Source: Saprospiraceae bacterium (GTDB taxonomy: Bacteria > Bacteroidota > Bacteroidia > Chitinophagales > Saprospiraceae). Taken from it: DNA of 11,321 nt. The translations under genes were made by a program, and so were the position numbers. The stretch is taken from positions 1 to 11,321 of the forward strand of contig SLKL01000206.1 in NCBI GenBank assembly GCA_007134625.1, written 5' to 3'. Below the pieces are notes generated by a model. That model saw only the letters and a list, made by a program, of their open reading frames with translations. It did not search any database and was not told the origin of the DNA. Positions 8,338 to 11,321 of the stretch are shown piece by piece (within the stretch, counting starts at the first letter, position 1; each line of letters starts with the position of its first letter).

Positions 8338-8349
8338 CGAAAATCATTT
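8310..8349. promoter_or_regulatory. overlapping inverted repeats over the lipoprotein promoter (candidate operator)
   Basis: Two perfect 8-bp inverted repeats share their right arm region. GATTTTCG (8310-8317) pairs with CGAAAATC (8338-8345), and AAATGATT (8323-8330) pairs with AATCATTT (8342-8349). Both bracket the -7 box at 8330-8337, and the outer arm abuts the -33 box. The location suits a regulator-binding site. The AT-rich composition makes chance a real alternative, and no regulator gene is nearby. Confidence 0.3.
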
Positions 8350-8369
8350 TTCACTAAAAAGTCTTAACA

Positions 8370-9536
8370 ATGAAATTCAACAAACTACTTTTACTTTTAT
8401 TTCTTCCTCTATTTTTTGCTGCATGCGACAAAGACGATGACAATGGCAATGGAGGTGATGACCCAAATCTCGAGCCTATTGTATTGAGTGGAACCCAAAA
8501 TGCACCTATCGTATTAGAAAACTTATTCAACAATCCAGACAGAGTTGATTACATTGTCAATGGTAACTGGAGAATAGAAGCTCCTGTTACCGTAGAACCA
8601 GGGGTGAGATTTATGATGACGTCAGGAGCTACAATTCAGGTAAGGTCCACAGGGTCCTTTAATGTTGTCGGTGAGATAGACCGCCCAATAATTTTTGAAG
8701 GTGAGCAAGCAACCGATGGATTTTGGGATTATATCACTTTTGAAAGTAATAATCCAAATAACAGACTAGAAAATGTTATTATCAGACATGGTGGAGGAAG
8801 TAGTTTCAATAGTTATCCTGCATCGGTGGTACTAAGAAATAATGGTCAGTTAGCTATGGTGAATACTGAGATTGCAAATTCTCGAAGGAACGGTTTTCTT
8901 ATAGGGGATAATGATTCAAGAATGTCTGAGTTCAGGGAAAATATTATCTCAGACTGCGAATTTTATCCTATTTCTATTCGGACAAGTCATTTGGGGTTTA
9001 TCGATGAAAATACCGACTTTACGCGAAATAATGGGTTTAACCAAATACGAGTAGCCGGAAATACTGTAAACACCAATATAACAGTAAGGCCAGCTTCAGG
9101 CCCATATCTTTTTACTGATAATTCAAGAATTGAAGCAGGTTTAGAAATTCTACCAGGAACACTTATTCAAATGGGACCATCTGCCAGGATTGAAATCAGA
9201 TCAACAGGTAGTTTAATGGCTATAGGCACCCCTGAGGATAGAATTACCATTACGGGGGAGCAGCCTGCTAAAGGTTATTGGGATTACATCTATTTCAATG
9301 GTTCTAACTCGTCAGATAATCAGTTTAAATTCGTGGACGTTTCATATGGTGGAGGGTCAACATTTAACTGTTGTGGCGCGAATATTGCACTTGCGAGTAA
9401 TGCATTTTTCAGCATGGAACACTCGTCTATAACTCATAGTCAAAGATGGGGTATAAGAATAAGAGGTAATTCTACTTATGAAGATCTTGGGGATAATACT
9501 TTCCTGGAAAATGAACTGGGTAATATTGACGACTAG
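8370..9536 (+). CDS. surface-exposed lipoprotein, duplicated right-handed beta-helix
   Basis: Lipoprotein of 388 residues. It has a type II signal peptide (MKFNKLLLLLFLPLFFAAC) with the lipid-bearing Cys at residue 19. The Cys is followed by DKDDDNGNGGDD; Lys at +3 and acidic residues at +4 to +6 resemble the lipoprotein export signal that sends Bacteroidota lipoproteins to the outer face of the outer membrane. The body is rich in short beta strands and Asn/Gly turns, in the style of a parallel beta-helix or pectin-lyase-like fold. It contains two related copies, residues about 70-181 and 255-366. Matching landmarks are RIEA, EPG/LPG, RSTGS, GEQ, WDYI, HGGGSSFN/YGGGSTFN, and an Asn/Ser-rich stretch ending GFLI/GIRI. 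No catalytic motif is recognised, so the role could be carbohydrate binding or structural. It has its own promoter and an intrinsic terminator just after the stop. Confidence 0.8.
   Translation: MKFNKLLLLLFLPLFFAACDKDDDNGNGGDDPNLEPIVLSGTQNAPIVLENLFNNPDRVDYIVNGNWRIEAPVTVEPGVRFMMTSGATIQVRSTGSFNVVGEIDRPIIFEGEQATDGFWDYITFESNNPNNRLENVIIRHGGGSSFNSYPASVVLRNNGQLAMVNTEIANSRRNGFLIGDNDSRMSEFRENIISDCEFYPISIRTSHLGFIDENTDFTRNNGFNQIRVAGNTVNTNITVRPASGPYLFTDNSRIEAGLEILPGTLIQMGPSARIEIRSTGSLMAIGTPEDRITITGEQPAKGYWDYIYFNGSNSSDNQFKFVDVSYGGGSTFNCCGANIALASNAFFSMEHSSITHSQRWGIRIRGNSTYEDLGDNTFLENELGNIDD
8577..9467 (+). repeat. internal duplication within the lipoprotein
   Basis: The first copy lies at 8577-8912 and the second at 9132-9467, offset by 555 bases (185 residues). 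Shared segments include RSTGS in both, WDYITF against WDYIYF, and HGGGSSFN against YGGGSTFN. The copies are clearly related in protein and diverged in DNA. The second copy has a Cys pair (NCCG) where the first has NSYP. Confidence 0.75.
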
Positions 9537-9557
9537 TCAAAATCTTTAAAATTATAA

Positions 9558-9587
9558 TAAAAAGGGACAATTGCGTCCCTTTTTTTA
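9558..9587 (+). terminator. intrinsic terminator of the lipoprotein gene
   Basis: The stem pairs AAAAAGGGAC (9559-9568) with GTCCCTTTTT (9575-9584) around a 6-base loop, AATTGC. Its GC-rich heart is GGGAC/GTCCC and it runs into a T tract. It starts about 22 bases after the lipoprotein stop codon. Because A-tract and T-tract are paired, it could also work on the opposite strand. Confidence 0.85.
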
Positions 9588-9595
9588 TTTGCTAT

Positions 9596-9600
9596 TAATA
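9596..9600. repeat. left copy of the probable 5-bp target duplication
   Basis: TAATA is repeated at 10660-10664 directly outside the other end. The bases are common in this AT-rich DNA. A shorter alternative, AAT, is possible if the ends are drawn one base further out. Confidence 0.45.
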
Positions 9601-9601
9601 C

Positions 9602-9619
9602 TAATGCGAATCAAGGGTT
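9602..9619 (+). repeat. left terminal inverted repeat of the insertion sequence
   Basis: TAATGCGAATCAAGGGTT, an exact reverse complement of 10641-10658. Confidence 0.9.
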
Positions 9620-9739
9620 GAATGCAAAAAAAGAGCAATACATAAACCATTAAAAATCAGCAAAAAAATTATTAAATAGCTTGTTTAAAAGCCTGGAAAC
9701 CAGTATCTTGTAGGAAATTATCCACTAAATCCAAAAGAT

Positions 9740-10642
9740 ATGATTTCCGAGGCTAAGAGCATAAAGCTAATAAGAATTTACTCATTCATATGTGATCAAT
9801 ACGAAGAAAATTTAAAATATCATTGCCAAAGGTTTAGCAACAACAAGAATCCCAAATTTACAGACCAAGAAATTATGACCATTTATCTTTTTGCTATCCA
9901 TGAAGAACAACGCCTTAAACTCAAAGATATACATAGATATGCATGTGACTATCTGCATACTTGGTTTCCTAACCTAGGTTCCTATGCTGCATTTTGCAAT
10001 AGAATTAATCGTCTTTCGTCTGCATTTAGTCAACTGGGAGAATCTTTGTTAGAAAAGTTTAGACCAGTAGACTGCTCTAAAAATCAATGCTTACTTGATT
10101 CTATGCCAATTATTACTTGTTCCGGCAAAAGGAATTCAAAAGTCGCAAAAGAGCTTACAGATAAAAGTTATTGTGCTTCAAAGAACTTGTGGTACTATGG
10201 TCTAAAATTGCATGCTCTTAGTTCCAGAAGACTTAATGTTCTGCCTTTCCCTGAGCAATTACTCATAACTGCTGCCTCGGAAAATGATCTAAATGTATTT
10301 AAATCCGCTTGGCAGCATAAGAGGGATACAGAGTTTTATGGAGATAAAATTTACATAGATACTGAAATGATGACTTCAATGAACCAGAATTGTAATTCTG
10401 TATTGTACACTCCTATTAAGGAAACTAAGGGTCTAAGCACAACAATGAAACAATTCGATAAAGCTTTCAATGACTTGTATTCAAAAGCAGTCTCTAGTGT
10501 AAGGCAACCAATAGAATCACTTTTTAACTGGTTAATCCAAAAAACTGACATTCAGAATGCCAGTAAAGTCAGATCAACTGAAGGATTACTCATCCATGTC
10601 TTCGGAAAAATATCAGCAGCTTATTTATATTTAATCTTTTAA
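9740..10642 (+). CDS. DDE transposase, IS982-like
   Basis: Transposase of 300 residues that catalyses cutting and joining of the element's ends. The likely catalytic triad is Asp120 (LLDSMP), Asp202 (FYGDKIYID) and Glu259 (RQPIESLFNWL). Other family-like segments are the SYCASKNLWYYGLKLHAL strand after the first Asp and the C-terminal KTDIQNASKVRSTEGLLIHV block. The N-terminal 100 residues (EIMTIYLFAI, LKDIHRYACDY) are probably the DNA-binding helical part. The length is normal for IS982-type elements (roughly 270-315 residues) and no frameshift is seen. The stop codon TAA (10640-10642) overlaps the inner edge of the right inverted repeat, a compact layout typical of insertion sequences. The start at 9740 is the first ATG after the promoter-like boxes at 9681-9710. 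Confidence 0.88.
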   Translation: MISEAKSIKLIRIYSFICDQYEENLKYHCQRFSNNKNPKFTDQEIMTIYLFAIHEEQRLKLKDIHRYACDYLHTWFPNLGSYAAFCNRINRLSSAFSQLGESLLEKFRPVDCSKNQCLLDSMPIITCSGKRNSKVAKELTDKSYCASKNLWYYGLKLHALSSRRLNVLPFPEQLLITAASENDLNVFKSAWQHKRDTEFYGDKIYIDTEMMTSMNQNCNSVLYTPIKETKGLSTTMKQFDKAFNDLYSKAVSSVRQPIESLFNWLIQKTDIQNASKVRSTEGLLIHVFGKISAAYLYLIF

Positions 10643-10658
10643 CCCTTGATTCGCATTA
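10641..10658 (-). repeat. right terminal inverted repeat of the insertion sequence
   Basis: AACCCTTGATTCGCATTA, the exact reverse complement of 9602-9619. Its first two bases are part of the transposase stop codon. Confidence 0.9.
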
Positions 10659-10677
10659 CTAATAAATGTATATCTTG
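10646..10677 (+). promoter_or_regulatory. weak promoter-like boxes before the antiporter gene
   Basis: TATCTTG (10671-10677) is an imperfect form of the -7 box. A TTG (10646-10648) lies 22 bases upstream, inside the right inverted repeat of the insertion sequence. If this is the real pair, the element supplies the -33 box. The boxes are imperfect and the call is tentative. Confidence 0.25.
10660..10664. repeat. right copy of the probable 5-bp target duplication
   Basis: TAATA matches 9596-9600 on the other side of the element. Confidence 0.45.
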
Positions 10678-10717
10678 CGATAAATTTAAGCTTTGAATTG
10701 ATTTTTAAATTTTTCAT

Positions 10718-11321
10718 ATGGAGTGGTTAAGTACTTTAGCTCAGGAACCTTTTTTTGAATTTGCAATAATTCTGGCACTTGCAGCCATTCTAGGTGGAAT
10801 AGGCCAACTATTAAAACAACCCCTCATTGTCATGTTCATCGCTCTGGGTATTATTGCAGGTCCCGGGGTGTTGGACGTTGTACAATCAGAGGAAAATATT
10901 CACCTTCTCGCTGAAATTGGTATTGCCATTCTACTCTTTATTGTCGGTCTTAAGCTGGATTTGAGGCTAATTCAATCAACGGGTAAGATCGCCTTATTTA
11001 CCGGCTTAGGTCAGGTTATTTTTACTTCTGTAGTTGGCTATGCTATTGGTATAATGCTGGGCTTTAGTCCACTGCATAGTTTTTATATCGCCGTTGCATT
11101 GACTTTTTCCAGTACCATTATCATTGTTAAGTTACTTTCAGATAAAAAAGAAATTGATTCCCTCCATGGACAAATTGCTATAGGTTTCCTGATTGTTCAG
11201 GATATTGTGGTAATCCTTGTCATGATCGTTTTGTCTGCTATGGGTACAGGAGCTGAAACCTCAGTGGCTGAGGATGTTATTCGCACAGTTATGTACAGCA
11301 TTTTATTGGTGGTGTTTACCA
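10718..11321 (+). CDS. CPA2-type cation/proton antiporter, N-terminal part
   Basis: The gene runs off the right edge; 201 codons are visible. The product starts MEWLSTLAQEPFFEFAIILA and has a series of hydrophobic segments, at about residues 12-33, 36-52, 63-80, 90-112, 118-139 and 152-173. Hallmarks of the Na+/H+ exchanger domain of the monovalent cation:proton antiporter-2 family (KefB/KefC/YbaL-like) are visible: QPLIVMFIALGIIAGPGVL; EIGIAILLFIVGLKLDL; FSSTIIIVKLLSDKKEIDS; and HGQIAIGFLIVQDIVVI, whose Gln-Asp pair (Asp about 163) is the conserved ion-site acid. It would exchange Na+ or K+ for protons across the inner membrane. Whether a C-terminal TrkA-N/RCK domain follows is outside the window. 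No Shine-Dalgarno sequence precedes the ATG. It lies 59 bases past the insertion sequence and shows no functional link to the secreted proteins. Confidence 0.88.
   Translation, partial: MEWLSTLAQEPFFEFAIILALAAILGGIGQLLKQPLIVMFIALGIIAGPGVLDVVQSEENIHLLAEIGIAILLFIVGLKLDLRLIQSTGKIALFTGLGQVIFTSVVGYAIGIMLGFSPLHSFYIAVALTFSSTIIIVKLLSDKKEIDSLHGQIAIGFLIVQDIVVILVMIVLSAMGTGAETSVAEDVIRTVMYSILLVVFT

Larger units (their letters stand above)
9602..10658 (+). mobile_element. complete insertion sequence, IS982-like
   Basis: A 1057-bp element is bounded by perfect 18-bp terminal inverted repeats. The left end reads TAATGCGAATCAAGGGTT (9602-9619) and the right end carries its reverse complement (10641-10658). 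It contains one intact transposase gene. A 5-bp direct repeat, TAATA, flanks it (9596-9600 and 10660-10664) if the element is taken as 9601-10659; in that case the outermost base pair of the ends does not match. The exact ends therefore carry a one- or two-base uncertainty. The 120 bases before the transposase hold a promoter-like TTG (9681), 20 bases, TATCTTG (9704) and a small CTGG-AAA-CCAG hairpin, but no other gene. Intact ends and frame suggest a recent, possibly active, insertion. The IS982 family assignment is by general resemblance of the transposase and element size. Confidence 0.88.

Noticed and set aside
9620..9739. A second small gene or a regulatory RNA in the leader of the insertion sequence
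   Set aside because: The stretch is A-rich, with no open frame and only a 4-bp hairpin stem. It fits a simple transposase promoter region.

Overview
The window looks like chromosomal DNA of a Bacteroidota, probably of the Saprospiria or a related marine/sludge lineage (the lineage is an inference). The evidence is low GC, no Shine-Dalgarno-like leaders, promoter-like boxes of the Bacteroidota type (TTG/TTTG, about 20 bases, TAnnTTTG), and two large secreted proteins ending in type IX secretion system (T9SS) sorting domains, one type A and one type B. A dockerin block of the kind I associate with Saprospiria also fits.

Left part (1-3422, minus strand). A 1071-residue secreted zinc metalloprotease (signal peptide, propeptide, reprolysin-like catalytic domain, CARDB-like and other accessory domains, dockerin, cohesin-like domain, type A sorting signal) is followed 31 bases downstream by a small membrane-anchored protein that runs off the left edge.

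Middle part (3577-8283, plus strand). Divergently transcribed from the protease across a 154-base intergenic region is a 1568-residue surface protein: signal peptide, pre-peptidase-like beta domain, L-type (legume-like) lectin domain, two 'GCDS' modules, eleven Cys-anchored Ig-like repeats of about 85 residues, and a type B gliding-motility-associated C-terminal domain. It is probably an adhesin. Promoter-like boxes in the shared intergenic region indicate shorter N-termini than the longest reading frames for both proteins.

Right part. At 8370-9536 lies a lipoprotein with a lipobox and a KDDD surface-export-like signal; its predicted beta-helix body is made of two diverged copies. It ends in a strong intrinsic terminator. 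A complete insertion sequence (about 1.06 kb, 18-bp perfect terminal inverted repeats, intact DDE transposase, probable 5-bp target duplication) sits directly after the terminator and just upstream of a CPA2-type cation/proton antiporter gene, which runs off the right edge.

Overall this is a cell-surface/secretome locus (protease, lectin adhesin, surface lipoprotein) interrupted by a mobile element and followed by an unrelated transporter. I do not see a defence system, CRISPR array, RNA gene or biosynthetic cluster. The least explained parts are the repeat architecture of the adhesin, the protease's dockerin/cohesin-like combination, and the inverted repeats over the lipoprotein promoter.
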